8,860 nt of DNA from an uncultured Clostridia bacterium (GCA_934403665.1 CAKRUL010000029.1:1-8860); one strand, 5' to 3'; shown: positions 1 to 7,150, counted from the first letter of the stretch. Program-made: numbers and translations. The notes: generated by a model not told the origin, from the sequence alone.

Positions 1-385
1 CATTGTGACGCTGATCATTGCCATTATCGGGGGAATTTCATTGGTGGTCGGCGGTTTGGGAGTTATGAATACCATGCTGGTTTCCGTCAGCGAACGAAAA
101 AAAGAGATAGGGATCAAAAAGGCAATCGGGGCGACCAACGGCAATATTTTGCTGGAATTTATTCTGGAGGCTATTTTTTTAACGGTGCTTTCCGGCATTG
201 CCGGGATTCTTTCCGGCATTGCAATCGGGAAATGTCTGACTGATTTTTACGGCCTTATTTTTGTGATGAATACCGATATTATTTGGGTCTCCTTTGCTGT
301 TTCGGTAGTGATAGGCGTATTGTTCGGCGGTTATCCTGCATGGAAGGCGGCGAGATTAAAACCGATGGATGCCTTGCGGTCATAG
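1..385 (+). CDS. ABC transporter permease, MacB/FtsX type (C-terminal part; start lies before the window)
   Basis: This is the last ~128 residues of a MacB-type permease, the membrane subunit of an ABC transporter or mechanotransmission complex working with a separate ATPase. What is visible is the C-terminal FtsX domain (PF02687 type). A first membrane helix (IIAIIGGISLVVGGLGVMNTMLV) is followed by the cytoplasmic signature SERKKEIGIKKAIGAT, then two more hydrophobic helices. It ends with the family-typical GVLFGGYPAWKAARLKPMDALRS. The reading frame enters at position 2 and stops at TAG 383-385. The next gene starts eight bases after this stop, so the two are probably co-transcribed. The substrate cannot be told from this part. 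The family call is firm; whether it exports lipoproteins, peptides or drugs is unknown. Confidence 0.93.
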   Translation, partial: IVTLIIAIIGGISLVVGGLGVMNTMLVSVSERKKEIGIKKAIGATNGNILLEFILEAIFLTVLSGIAGILSGIAIGKCLTDFYGLIFVMNTDIIWVSFAVSVVIGVLFGGYPAWKAARLKPMDALRS

Positions 386-393
386 GTGTAACA

Positions 394-1155
394 ATGTTTT
401 TTGAAAATCCATATCTTCCGGACCAAAAGGTCCGGCTTTGCGTCGTGGACAGAAGGATGAGCCGCGCGAAATTATCCGCTCTGAAAGCAAAGAAAATAGA
501 CTATATTTTTGCATGGCAACATAACAATGTATTACATGGGATTGATACGCATCCCGATATGACCCTGTGTCCTCTCGGCGGAAAATATCTGGTTGCGGAG
601 CCGCAGAGCTATGCTTACTATGAAAAAATGCTTGCCCCTTTTGGCTTCTGTGTTATCAAAGGAGAAACGGTCTTAAGAAAAGAATATCCGCACGATATTG
701 CCTATAATGCACTGGTTTTCAATCATACGCTGTTCGGGAATCTGAACGATACCGATCCTACCATTCTTGCCTTTGCAAAAAATGCAGGCTATTCACTGGT
801 AAATACGGCGCAGGGATATACAAAATGTGCCGTGTATCCGGTGGCGGAGAATGCTGTGATCACTCAGGACAAAGGCTTGGAAAAGGTTTTTCTTGCCAGA
901 GGAATAGATGTTTTATGCTTACAAGAAAGCGAGGTGGCGCTTATCGGGTTTCCGGATGGTTTTATCGGAGGAGCCGGTGGAAAGATTGACCGGTTTCATG
1001 CAGCTTTTTTTGGGGATATTAATCAACAGAAAGAATTTGAAACCATAAAAATGTTTTTGGAAAGATATGCGGTAACGCCGCAAAGTTTATCCCGGGAAGA
1101 GCTTCAGGATCATGGCAGTTTACTGCCTCTTCTGGGAGAGGAGTGGCATACATGA
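394..1155 (+). CDS. DUF6873-like protein (predicted GME fold), function unknown
   Basis: The predicted protein has 253 residues, no signal peptide and no membrane segment, so it is probably cytoplasmic. I recognise it as resembling the DUF6873 family, described as having the GME (guanidino-group-modifying enzyme) fold. This is from memory of the family, not a search. Visible landmarks are THPDM (His53, Asp55), LGGKYLVAEP (61-70), EYPHDIAYNA (98-106), QGYTKCAVYPV with Cys145, and the glycine-rich GFIGGAGGK (189-197). In GME enzymes a Cys, a His and acidic residues do catalysis, so Cys145, His53 and His100 are candidates only. The open frame extends upstream to 283, but ATG 394 is preferred. 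It lies just after the permease stop, and a weak AGGTGT (384-389) precedes it, whereas the upstream codons overlap the conserved permease tail. The stop overlaps the ytxC start (ATGA, 1152-1155), implying coupled translation. Confidence 0.7.
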   Translation: MFFENPYLPDQKVRLCVVDRRMSRAKLSALKAKKIDYIFAWQHNNVLHGIDTHPDMTLCPLGGKYLVAEPQSYAYYEKMLAPFGFCVIKGETVLRKEYPHDIAYNALVFNHTLFGNLNDTDPTILAFAKNAGYSLVNTAQGYTKCAVYPVAENAVITQDKGLEKVFLARGIDVLCLQESEVALIGFPDGFIGGAGGKIDRFHAAFFGDINQQKEFETIKMFLERYAVTPQSLSREELQDHGSLLPLLGEEWHT

Positions 1156-1928
1156 ATTTATCCATCCATACGGACAATCAGAAATTCCGAAACCAGCTTT
1201 CTGTTTTTTTGGATGAAAAGGAACATCTCAAACAAAGAGCAGATAAAAACAGGATGATCGATATGGTAGCGTCGCACATTGCAAAGATCAACGACCGGAA
1301 ACAGGTTCTCCGGTTTGTCAGCGAAAACTTCAAATATCATGACCATATCAACCGTGCGGAATTATTGGGGGTGCTTCACGGCGCTTTGACAGAGGATCAA
1401 AAGCGCAAAGACAGCCTGAAAAAAGCACTCTGCGAATATTTGGAGAAAAACGCTAAGTTGAATATTGAAGGCTTTTTGAATTTTCGGCTGAAAGAATATA
1501 ATGCTTTTTTAAACGACCGTTTGGAGACCATCACAGAGGATTATTTGATTGCGAAGGAATATGAAGAATTGATCAGCCTGCTGACTTATTTTGTAGAGGC
1601 GCAGGAGCCTCTTTTATACCGGGTTCATATCCTGCCTTCTGAGGGGCAGAGCTATCGTTTGTTTGATGAAAACGAGATGGAGATGACAAACTTTTGCATG
1701 CGGGAATTTCTGGCGGAAATGACGGAAGAGCAAATGAGCTTTGATGATTTTTTATTGAGCACTCTGATTTCTCTGGCACCGTTGGAAATCATTCTGCATC
1801 GGTTTGAATCGGTGATGGAAAGAAATGTGATAACGACGATCCAAAAAGTGTTTGGAGAGCGTCTTTTCTATTGCGGGGATTGTGTGATTTGTAATCGGGA
1901 AGAGGAAGAAAAACCGATTCTGCACTGA
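1152..1928 (+). CDS. ytxC: Putative sporulation protein YtxC
   Basis: The predicted protein has 258 residues and matches the YtxC family found in endospore-forming Firmicutes; its biochemical role is not known. The most characteristic stretch is the middle: INIEGF-type NIEGFLNFRLKEYNAFL, then a long helical region ending YEELISLLTYFVEAQEP. The C-terminal part, STLISLAPLEIILHRFESV, leads into IQKVFGERLFYC. Near the end is a C-x2-C-x2-C cluster (Cys241, 244, 247), a possible metal site. No signal peptide or membrane helix is seen. ATG 1152 is chosen because GGGAGAGGAG (1134-1143) sits eight bases upstream. A GTG at 1143 is in frame but would bury that ribosome site. The start overlaps the stop of the upstream DUF6873-like gene, so the two are co-translated. 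The gene is followed by a strong terminator. Confidence 0.88.
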   Translation: MNLSIHTDNQKFRNQLSVFLDEKEHLKQRADKNRMIDMVASHIAKINDRKQVLRFVSENFKYHDHINRAELLGVLHGALTEDQKRKDSLKKALCEYLEKNAKLNIEGFLNFRLKEYNAFLNDRLETITEDYLIAKEYEELISLLTYFVEAQEPLLYRVHILPSEGQSYRLFDENEMEMTNFCMREFLAEMTEEQMSFDDFLLSTLISLAPLEIILHRFESVMERNVITTIQKVFGERLFYCGDCVICNREEEEKPILH

Positions 1929-1941
1929 ACATGCACATGAT

Positions 1942-2000
1942 AAAAAGGGGCACTGTCTCAAGCTGTGCAATAGCACGGACTGAAACAGCGCCCTTGTTTT
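1942..2000. terminator. Bidirectional rho-independent terminator between convergent genes
   Basis: An A tract (1942-1946) is followed by a long imperfect hairpin. The left arm, GGGGC-a-CTGT-c-TCA-ag-CTGTGC (1947-1968), pairs with GCACGG-ac-TGA-a-ACAG-c-GCCC (1973-1993) around an AATA loop, and TTGTTTT follows. Read on the minus strand the same hairpin ends in CCCCTTTTT. It therefore suits both ytxC (plus, ending 1928) and the propeller gene (minus, ending 2034). Confidence 0.88.
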
Positions 2001-3777
2001 ATGTTACTGTGTCTTTGCGTATTTGCGGCTTTTTTAAAATTGCTGACTGATTTCTTTCAGGACGGAGGCATCCTTTTCAGGCTCAATCATTGCTTCATTG
2101 GAGAGAACGATCATCTGTGTGGCATCATCGAAATAAACGGTTTTTCCCATCACGGTTTCCACAAATGCACGCAACGGCAACATGGTTCTGTCCTGAATGG
2201 TTTGCGCAGGAACATCAATGGGAATTTCCTTGTCCATGCTTTTAATTTTTTGTTCGCCCAATGTAATGGACACCTTTTTTTCTCCGATGGTTAAGGTGAC
2301 CGTCTGTGTTTCCTCATTCCAGTCCACCAGGGCGCCGTAGTTTTCTGCCAGAAAACGAACCGGAACCAGTGTTCTTCCGCCGACTTCCAAAGCTTTCACT
2401 TCTTGGTTGGATGGGTCAATTTGTTTTTCCACTCCAAAATACAGCGCCTTCGGACTTCCCAGTTTCAGAAGAAGCGTGTTGTCGCGGATCACGTCTGTTC
2501 GCTTCTGCGACAAACCGCCCAGCTTGATGCGGCTGACAGAGGCGGTACCGTTGGAAAGAATATAAAGATTTTGATCCATTCCCAGCGAGATTGCATTGGA
2601 ACGGTTTGCGTCCAATATCTTATAGTCCATTGTGTCAATGTCCACGGCAGATACTTTGCCGCCAATATTGGTGAATAGCAATCCGTTCGGTGCCCACTCA
2701 AAGAAAAATCCCTGCCATCTGGTATCGGTAACCGTCAGATCTGGCTGAGACCCAAGAACCAGTTCCTTTTTCACGCTTAAATCGGCAGGATCCAGTTCCA
2801 CCAATACATTGTTGGTGCCGACAAACAGCCTGCCGTCGGGGGAGAAGGACATGTTTCCCGCAAACAGTTGGTTCGAGAGATCTTTTTTGAGTTTTAAAGC
2901 TTTGACGGTTTCCACCTTTCCCTCCTGCGGATCGAAGATGAATACTTTCGCGGTATCCTCCGCCGGAGTGATTCCAAGTCCGCCGAAAATCGTGGTGGAG
3001 CCATAGAGCTTTCCATTCTTGTATGCAAGGCCGACGATGGAATGATCCTTTACAATGTTTTCATACACCTTTGTCTCTTTTGTGGTCTTGTCATAAGAAG
3101 CGATGCAACCCCCGAAATAGCCGTAATAGGGAACAGAGCCATAATAGATTTTGTCATTGCCGTCTGTGGAGGCAAACACTCTGTCCTGTTTGATCTTTGC
3201 TTTCTTGAGGGTGGAGACCAGCGCAGGGTTTGCACCCTTTTCCGCCGGTTTTGCGGGGTCAAATTCATAAATTCCGCCGCCGGAGCCATAGGAACCGAGA
3301 TAATATTTGCCGTCTGTCCGCAGAATGCTTTCCATCTGAGCGGCAGGGGCTTTTCTGGTGGTGTTGTCAAACATGTTGTATACATAAATGGCAGAGCCCT
3401 GCATAGCGGAGCAGACAATGTCGCCGTTATAGCCTGCCTGAATGGTTCGCATTCCTGCCGCCTGCACCGGAAAACCGTCGGAGAAATATTCACAGCTGCC
3501 TTTTTCAAAATTGACAATCATAACGCCCTCGGATTGCGAGTTGGCAATCAGAGATTTTCCGGGATATTTTTCCTGATTCTTTAAGGTGACAATTTTGGGA
3601 GTGAGCATGGTGGTGCTTCCGGTCAGCTCAATATTGTCATAGGTTTTGGTTTCCTTTGTCTGAATGTTCCGGGAACAGATTTTCTTCTGCGACGCATAGT
3701 AAAAAACATCGCCGTCCAGCTCGGAAAGATGCATATGATTTGCTCCGGTAAACGCATCAATCCAGGTTTCGGTTTCC

Positions 3778-3799
3778 ATGTCCATCACACACTGGACAT
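3778..3799 (-). other. Perfect 7-bp hairpin directly after the in-frame TGA
   Basis: On the minus strand, four bases (ACCT) after the TGA, ATGTCCA (3799-3793) and TGGACAT (3784-3778) pair perfectly around the 8-base loop GTGTGTGA. A T-G wobble and a C-G pair can lengthen the stem to nine. It lies inside coding sequence (YVQCVMDM) and may be chance. A bacterial SECIS hairpin would sit near this place but usually with its loop further from the UGA. Confidence 0.5.
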
Positions 3800-3803
3800 A
3801 GGT

Positions 3804-3806
3804 TCA
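3804..3806 (-). other. In-frame TGA interrupting the propeller gene
   Basis: Reading the minus strand, ...KVMYPGV is followed by TGA and then TYVQCVMDMETETW in the same frame. The protein pattern continues across the stop without a gap, so nothing larger seems to be missing. CGA to TGA or TGG to TGA by one transition would explain it. The next ATG (3788) has no ribosome site in front of it, so re-initiation is unlikely. Confidence 0.9.
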
Positions 3807-4453
3807 GACGCCGGGATACATGACTTTTGCAGCCATATATTTTCCGCCGAGATGCGAGATGGTATAAACGGTGGTGCATTCCGTTCCGGGATGTCCGTTA
3901 TAGTCGGGAAGAGGAATGTCTTTTGTCTCTTTGGTTTTGGTGTTATAGAGGACGATTTGCGCATGATCCGGCGTCCCCATCGATCCCATAAAAATTTTAT
4001 CTTCGTAAGACGCAACGGCACGGACATATTGCCCTTTCACCATGCGATCTCCAAGATTTACCAATGCATTTTTTTCTACGTTAAACTGTATCAGAGAGGC
4101 GGAGGGATAAGTTCCGAAATAGTAATTTCCGTTCCGGTCAAATGTTCCTCGGTTCATGACCGACCCTTCTGTAAACAGAGAGGGATAGGAGGTCACTTTC
4201 TTTGCCGCAGGATCATAAACAAAGAAAAACTGATGTGCGGCAATATATACCTTGCCGTCGGGTCCGACATCTGCCGCATATGCCGCTTTTCCGATCGTGT
4301 CCGGCCCTTGAAGCGGCTGCATGTCCTCCACGGCAGCCGTATCTACATTATAGGCAATCACCTGTGCCGGATTTCCCTGACATACTCCGTAAAAAATTTG
4401 TTCTCCCTTTTCATTCACGCCAAAACTTCCTCCCAATGTTTCGTATATCCGCA

Positions 4454-4458
4454 GGGGG
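4454..4458 (-). other. Frameshift site: C5 run with one base apparently lost
   Basis: The signal-peptide frame reads GCC TCC CCC TGC and soon stops at 4415-4417, while the propeller frame reads CTC CCC CTG CGG. One additional C would join them as Ala-Ser-Pro-Leu-Arg-Ile-Tyr. Slippage in the homopolymer, in the cell or in sequencing, is the natural cause. The open frame upstream of this point in the propeller register (to 4574) has no signal peptide and no ribosome site, so it is not an alternative start. Confidence 0.82.
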
Positions 4459-4598
4459 AGGCCAGCACTTCCGGTGCGCTGAAGGTAAGCTCTTTTAGCT
4501 TTTGAGAGCCTGCCGCATACCCTGTTGCCATGCTTCCCAGCAACAAGCCGGCGGATAAAAGACAGGACAGCCAACGGTGTTTTCTTCTCATCATAATT

Positions 4599-4604
4599 CC
4601 TCCT
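4599..4604 (-). promoter_or_regulatory. Ribosome binding site of the propeller gene
   Basis: AGGAGG on the minus strand lies four bases before ATG 4594 and seven before ATG 4591. The spacing favours 4591. This strong site in front of a textbook signal peptide is what shows that the gene really begins here, in a different frame from the following propeller sequence. Confidence 0.85.
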
Positions 4605-4677
4605 GATTCAGTGGTTTGAGCCGGAGCATTCCGGAAGAGAATGTCCTTGCTCAGAAAGGGTTTGAATGGTGTTTTTT

Positions 4678-4734
4678 AAGGACAGCTTTCCGGGAAAACG
4701 GCAAGCAAGCAGCATTTTCCGAAATGACGTCCTT
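4678..4734 (-). promoter_or_regulatory. Nested hairpin in the 5' leader of the propeller gene
   Basis: On the minus strand AAGGAC (4734-4729) pairs with GTCCTT (4683-4678). Inside it TTTC pairs with GAAA, and GGAAAA (4720-4715) pairs with TTTTCC (4698-4693), leaving a loop of 16 bases. This makes about 16 pairs in one structure in the ~180-base untranslated leader. No U tract follows, so it is not a plain terminator. I cannot match it to a known riboswitch. It could be an mRNA-stabilising or regulatory structure, or chance. Confidence 0.4.
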
Positions 4735-4780
4735 TTCCTCTGTGATTTTGCACCTTCAGTATAGTGAATTTGAAAAGAAA

Positions 4781-4810
4781 AGTATATGTCTGATGTTGCT
4801 ATTTTGTTAA
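4781..4810 (-). promoter_or_regulatory. Candidate sigma-A promoter for the propeller gene
   Basis: On the minus strand TTAACA (4810-4805) and TATACT (4786-4781) are separated by 18 bases, each one mismatch from consensus. Transcription would start near 4774, giving a leader of about 180 bases. The -35 box lies inside the palindrome TGTTAACA (4805-4812). A second TATACT at 4763-4758 has no good -35 partner. Confidence 0.5.
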
Positions 4811-4812
4811 CA

Positions 4813-4843
4813 TATATTGCTTTGATATATTCCTCCTATATTG
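4813..4843. repeat. Direct repeat TATATTG, candidate operator half-sites
   Basis: TATATTG occurs at 4813-4819 and 4837-4843, 24 bases apart, between the two divergent promoters and touching the plus-strand -35 box. AraC-family proteins often bind paired direct half-sites near the -35 region. The region is AT-rich, so a 7-base repeat may be chance. Confidence 0.25.
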
Positions 4844-4869
4844 ACAATACAGAAGAATTATTATAAGAT
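4841..4869 (+). promoter_or_regulatory. Candidate sigma-A promoter for the AraC-family gene
   Basis: A perfect TTGACA (4841-4846) is followed by TAAGAT (4864-4869) at 17 bases, or by TATAAG (4862-4867) at 15. The predicted start near 4876 leaves a leader of about 90 bases with no clear secondary structure before the gene. Confidence 0.55.
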
Positions 4870-4964
4870 AAATCTATAAAAAAGAAGGAATAACTTGCGT
4901 TTTATTGCTTGCAAGAATCGTTGTATTGAAACAGCAATAATTGTTAGAAAAAGGAGGGAGGAGA

Positions 4965-5834
4965 ATGGACATCAATCAAATATCGCCTTATGTAAGAATT
5001 GCTCTTAGCTGTCTGAAAACAGAACTTTGGAAAGTGGAAGAACGGGTTATTTTTGATTATGAACTTTTATATGTTCGTTCCGGCGTTGTGAGAGTCACCA
5101 TAGAAGGGCAGGAATACCGGGGAGAAAAGGGAGATATTTTTCTTTTTAAGCCGAAGCAGAGACATTCTATTGAAATGATTCCCGGACATTATTTTGAACA
5201 GGCACATATTCATTTTGATTTGTGTTATGATGATCGCAACAAAGACATTCCCCTTTCTTTTGAAACACTGGAGGAAATCCCGACGGAGAAAAGAAAATTT
5301 TTCCGGGAGGATTTGACGAAGGCGGAAAATCTCAACATCCCAAGTTATTTCCGAATCAATAATTATAAGTATTTTGAGGATCTGCTTTTTTCGATCATCA
5401 AAGAACAAAAGGAAAGGATGCCTTATTATGAACTGACGGTGAAAGGGCAGTTCACCAAACTGCTGGCTTTCTTGATGAAAGAAATTTATTACAGCAATCA
5501 GGCAATCTTTCAGGAAAAAGACCGGGAAGTGCGGCGCATTCAGGAATATATCATGTGCAATGTGAACAGGGAAATCACCCTGGACGAGCTTTCCGATTCC
5601 TTCAACATCAGCAAATATTATATGGTACGCCTGTTTAAACAATATATTGGAATGACGCCGATTCGCTATCACCAATCGCTGCGTTTGGAAATGGTGAAGG
5701 ACAGGATTATGGAAACCAGCCAAAGCCTGACCTCCATTACGGAAGAATTCGGCTTTTCCAGCATCAATTCGATGAGCCGTGCATTCAAAAAGATTGAAAA
5801 GGTTGCGCCGTCGCATTATCGCTATACCAAGTAA
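4965..5834 (+). CDS. AraC-family transcriptional regulator (cupin sensor plus double helix-turn-helix)
   Basis: The predicted protein has 289 residues, the usual length for this family. Residues ~25-95 form an AraC-type cupin ligand-binding domain: ELLYVRSGVVRVTIEGQEY, then GDIFLFKPKQRHSIEM, then AHIHFDL. Residues ~190-288 form the DNA-binding domain with two helix-turn-helix units. The first is ITLDELSDSFNISKYYMVRLFKQYIGMTPIRY; the second is SLTSITEEFGFSSINSMSRAFKKIEKVAPSHYR, with the family's closing motif. ATG 4965 is chosen for the strong GGAGGGAGGAG just upstream; a TTG at 4941 is in frame but lies before that site. It is transcribed away from the secreted propeller gene with a shared control region, so it most likely regulates that gene in response to a small molecule, often a sugar in this family. 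The ligand is not shown by the sequence. Confidence 0.93.
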   Translation: MDINQISPYVRIALSCLKTELWKVEERVIFDYELLYVRSGVVRVTIEGQEYRGEKGDIFLFKPKQRHSIEMIPGHYFEQAHIHFDLCYDDRNKDIPLSFETLEEIPTEKRKFFREDLTKAENLNIPSYFRINNYKYFEDLLFSIIKEQKERMPYYELTVKGQFTKLLAFLMKEIYYSNQAIFQEKDREVRRIQEYIMCNVNREITLDELSDSFNISKYYMVRLFKQYIGMTPIRYHQSLRLEMVKDRIMETSQSLTSITEEFGFSSINSMSRAFKKIEKVAPSHYRYTK

Positions 5835-5889
5835 AAAAAGGGGCTGTTTCAAAATGATTTTTTTCAATCATCAGAGACGGTCCTTTTTT
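5834..5889 (+). terminator. Rho-independent terminator after the AraC-family gene
   Basis: It begins at the stop codon. An A tract (5833-5839) and GGGGCTGTTTC lead into a long, bulged stem in which GTTTC pairs with GAGAC and ATGATT with AATCAT, closing with GGTCC and TTTTTT (5884-5889). Its head resembles that of the terminator at 1942. The remaining spacer to 6000 holds no gene and no convincing promoter; weak boxes such as TTTACA (5943-5948) lack a good -10. Confidence 0.75.
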
Positions 5890-6000
5890 GAACCACTTTT
5901 TTCCTTTCTCAGGTGCAAAAATTGAAAAAATGGAAAAAAAACTTTACAGGAACAAAAAAATGTAGTAGTTTAAATAAGTAGATTCTTTTATAGGAATGGG

Positions 6001-7140
6001 ATGAAGCGGACGATGACAGATCAGAAATATTGGATTTGGTTTTCTCAGCTTTTTACGTTTCAGGATCTTTTGGCGCGGAAAATCCTCGAGATTTACCAGA
6101 CGCCGGAAGCAATCTATCACATGGCGCCGGAGGAACGGAAAAGTCTTCCGGAAGACTTTCAGCAAAAAATTCAGCAGAAAGATCTCACGCAGGCGGAACA
6201 AATTATCGAAGAGTGTCATAAAAAACGCATTCGCATCGTAACCTATGAAGACGAGGCCTATCCGCAGAGATTGAAAAATATTCCGGATTTTCCTTATGTG
6301 ATTTATCATTTCGGAAAGTGGTATGATTTCGACCATCTGCCGGCTCTTGCTGTGGTCGGCACAAGAAAATGTACGCCGTACGGCAAGGCGGTTGCGGAAG
6401 GGTTCTCAAAAGAACTTTCCAGACGAGGCATGCTGATTGTAAGCGGTTTGGCTCTTGGTGTGGATGCGCATGCGCATTTGGGCGCTTTAAAGGCCGGTGG
6501 CGAAACTGTCGCAGTGCTGGGAAGCGGTGTTGACGTGGTGTATCCGAAAAAGAACCAAGATATTTTTGACTTGGTATATGCGCACGGCGCAGTCATTTCG
6601 GAGTATCCGCCCGGAACGCCGGTGAAAAAATATTATTTCCCGGCGAGAAATCGGCTGATCAGCGCTTTCAGTCTTGGCGTTCTGGTGGTGGAGGCAGGCA
6701 AAGGGAGCGGTTCGTTGATTACGGCAAGCTGTGCACTGGAGCAGGGAAAAGATGTTTTTGCCGTGCCGGACAGCATTCTTTCCCAGAACAGTGAGGGATG
6801 CTTGGAATTGATTCAGCAAGGGGCGAAATGCGTGGCACGGGTGGAAGACATTTTGGTGGAATATGAGGGACAGTATTCCTTCCGCACGGCTGCCAAAAAG
6901 CAGGAAAGTGAAACGGACGAGATGAAACGGGACGAGTATATCGCTTCCTTTCCGAATGTCAATGAAACGGAAAAGCGGATTTTGGAAACGCTGTCCTCAA
7001 AACCGCTTTTGGCAGATGAGATTGTGAGTTTAACCGGTCTTACAGCGGCACAGGTGATTTCCGCAATGACGATGCTGGAAATCAAGGGCGCCGTTCAGGC
7101 ATTGGCTGGGAGAAGATACAGACTTAATTTAGATGAATGA
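6001..7140 (+). CDS. dprA: DNA-processing protein DprA (Smf)
   Basis: The predicted protein has 379 residues. DprA binds incoming single-stranded DNA in the cytoplasm and loads RecA during natural transformation; many species that are not known to be competent keep it. Residues ~1-110 are a helical N-terminal region. The Rossmann-like DprA core (~115-288) shows LAVVGTRKCTPYGK, IVSGLALGVDAHAHLGAL, VAVLGSGVDVVYPKKN, SEYPPGTPVKKYYFPARNRLIS, and GSGSLITASCALEQGKDVFAVP. A C-terminal winged-helix domain (~320-377) ends in AVQALAGRRYRLN. The tail of the core reads VPDS where VPGS is usual, a mild departure. ATG 6001 follows TAGGAATGGG closely; ATG 6013, giving MTDQKYWIWF, is an equally possible start. 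topA begins ten bases after the stop, the common Firmicutes arrangement, so the two are probably one operon. Confidence 0.95.
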   Translation: MKRTMTDQKYWIWFSQLFTFQDLLARKILEIYQTPEAIYHMAPEERKSLPEDFQQKIQQKDLTQAEQIIEECHKKRIRIVTYEDEAYPQRLKNIPDFPYVIYHFGKWYDFDHLPALAVVGTRKCTPYGKAVAEGFSKELSRRGMLIVSGLALGVDAHAHLGALKAGGETVAVLGSGVDVVYPKKNQDIFDLVYAHGAVISEYPPGTPVKKYYFPARNRLISAFSLGVLVVEAGKGSGSLITASCALEQGKDVFAVPDSILSQNSEGCLELIQQGAKCVARVEDILVEYEGQYSFRTAAKKQESETDEMKRDEYIASFPNVNETEKRILETLSSKPLLADEIVSLTGLTAAQVISAMTMLEIKGAVQALAGRRYRLNLDE

Positions 7141-7150
7141 GGTGTAGCAA

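Larger units (their letters stand above)
2034..4591 (-). pseudogene. Secreted beta-propeller protein with C-terminal copper-amine-oxidase-N-like domain, broken by a frameshift and an in-frame TGA
   Basis: Three pieces of one gene can be joined. ATG 4591 (or 4594) follows AGGAGG and opens a signal peptide: basic RRKHR, hydrophobic WLSCLLSAGLLLGSMA, then GYAAGS. The frame is lost at a C5 run (plus-strand G 4454-4458); as sequenced, translation stops at 4415-4417 after 58 residues. Adding one C gives ...VLASPLRIYETLGGSFGVN and restores the frame. That frame continues to an in-frame TGA at 3804-3806 (codon 263) and then, unchanged, to TAA at 2034-2036. The repaired length is 852 residues, with frame arithmetic that closes exactly. 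Residues ~50-715 are repeated beta-strand units such as GKVYIAAHQFFFVYDP and GRLFVGTNNVLVELDP, typical of WD40/YVTN/NHL-like propellers, probably two. The last ~135 residues hold two repeats of the copper-amine-oxidase N-terminal-like type (PF07833): GGRTLVPVRFLAENYGALVDW and QDRTMLPLRAFVETVMG. The inferred role is an extracellular binding protein, ligand unknown. No catalytic domain is seen. Sequencing error remains possible. Confidence 0.85.

Noticed and set aside
3804..3806. TGA reassigned as a sense codon in this organism
   Set aside because: TGA cleanly ends the DUF6873-like gene, ytxC and dprA at the expected family ends, so the standard code applies.
3042..4505. Long plus-strand open frames (3042-3584, 3729-4505)
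   Set aside because: These are shadows of the propeller gene on the other strand. They lack starts with ribosome sites and have composition unlike real proteins (rich in Cys, His and Arg).
2034..4574. Two separate minus-strand genes (2034-3788 and 3804-4574)
   Set aside because: They share one frame with only a TGA between them. The second has no ribosome site before ATG 3788, and the first lacks its own start and signal peptide, which lie in another frame at 4591.
4616..4810. 64-codon plus-strand frame in the divergent control region
   Set aside because: It has no ribosome site, resembles no family I know, and lies antisense over the structured leader and promoter of the propeller gene.
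4894..4964. Possible leader peptide starting at TTG before the AraC-family gene
   Set aside because: The start would be weak, the frame runs on into the regulator gene out of frame, and there is no attenuator-like structure.
5067..5867. 266-codon minus-strand frame opposite the AraC-family gene
   Set aside because: The plus strand has a complete AraC-family protein with its ribosome site and terminator; the minus frame is its shadow.
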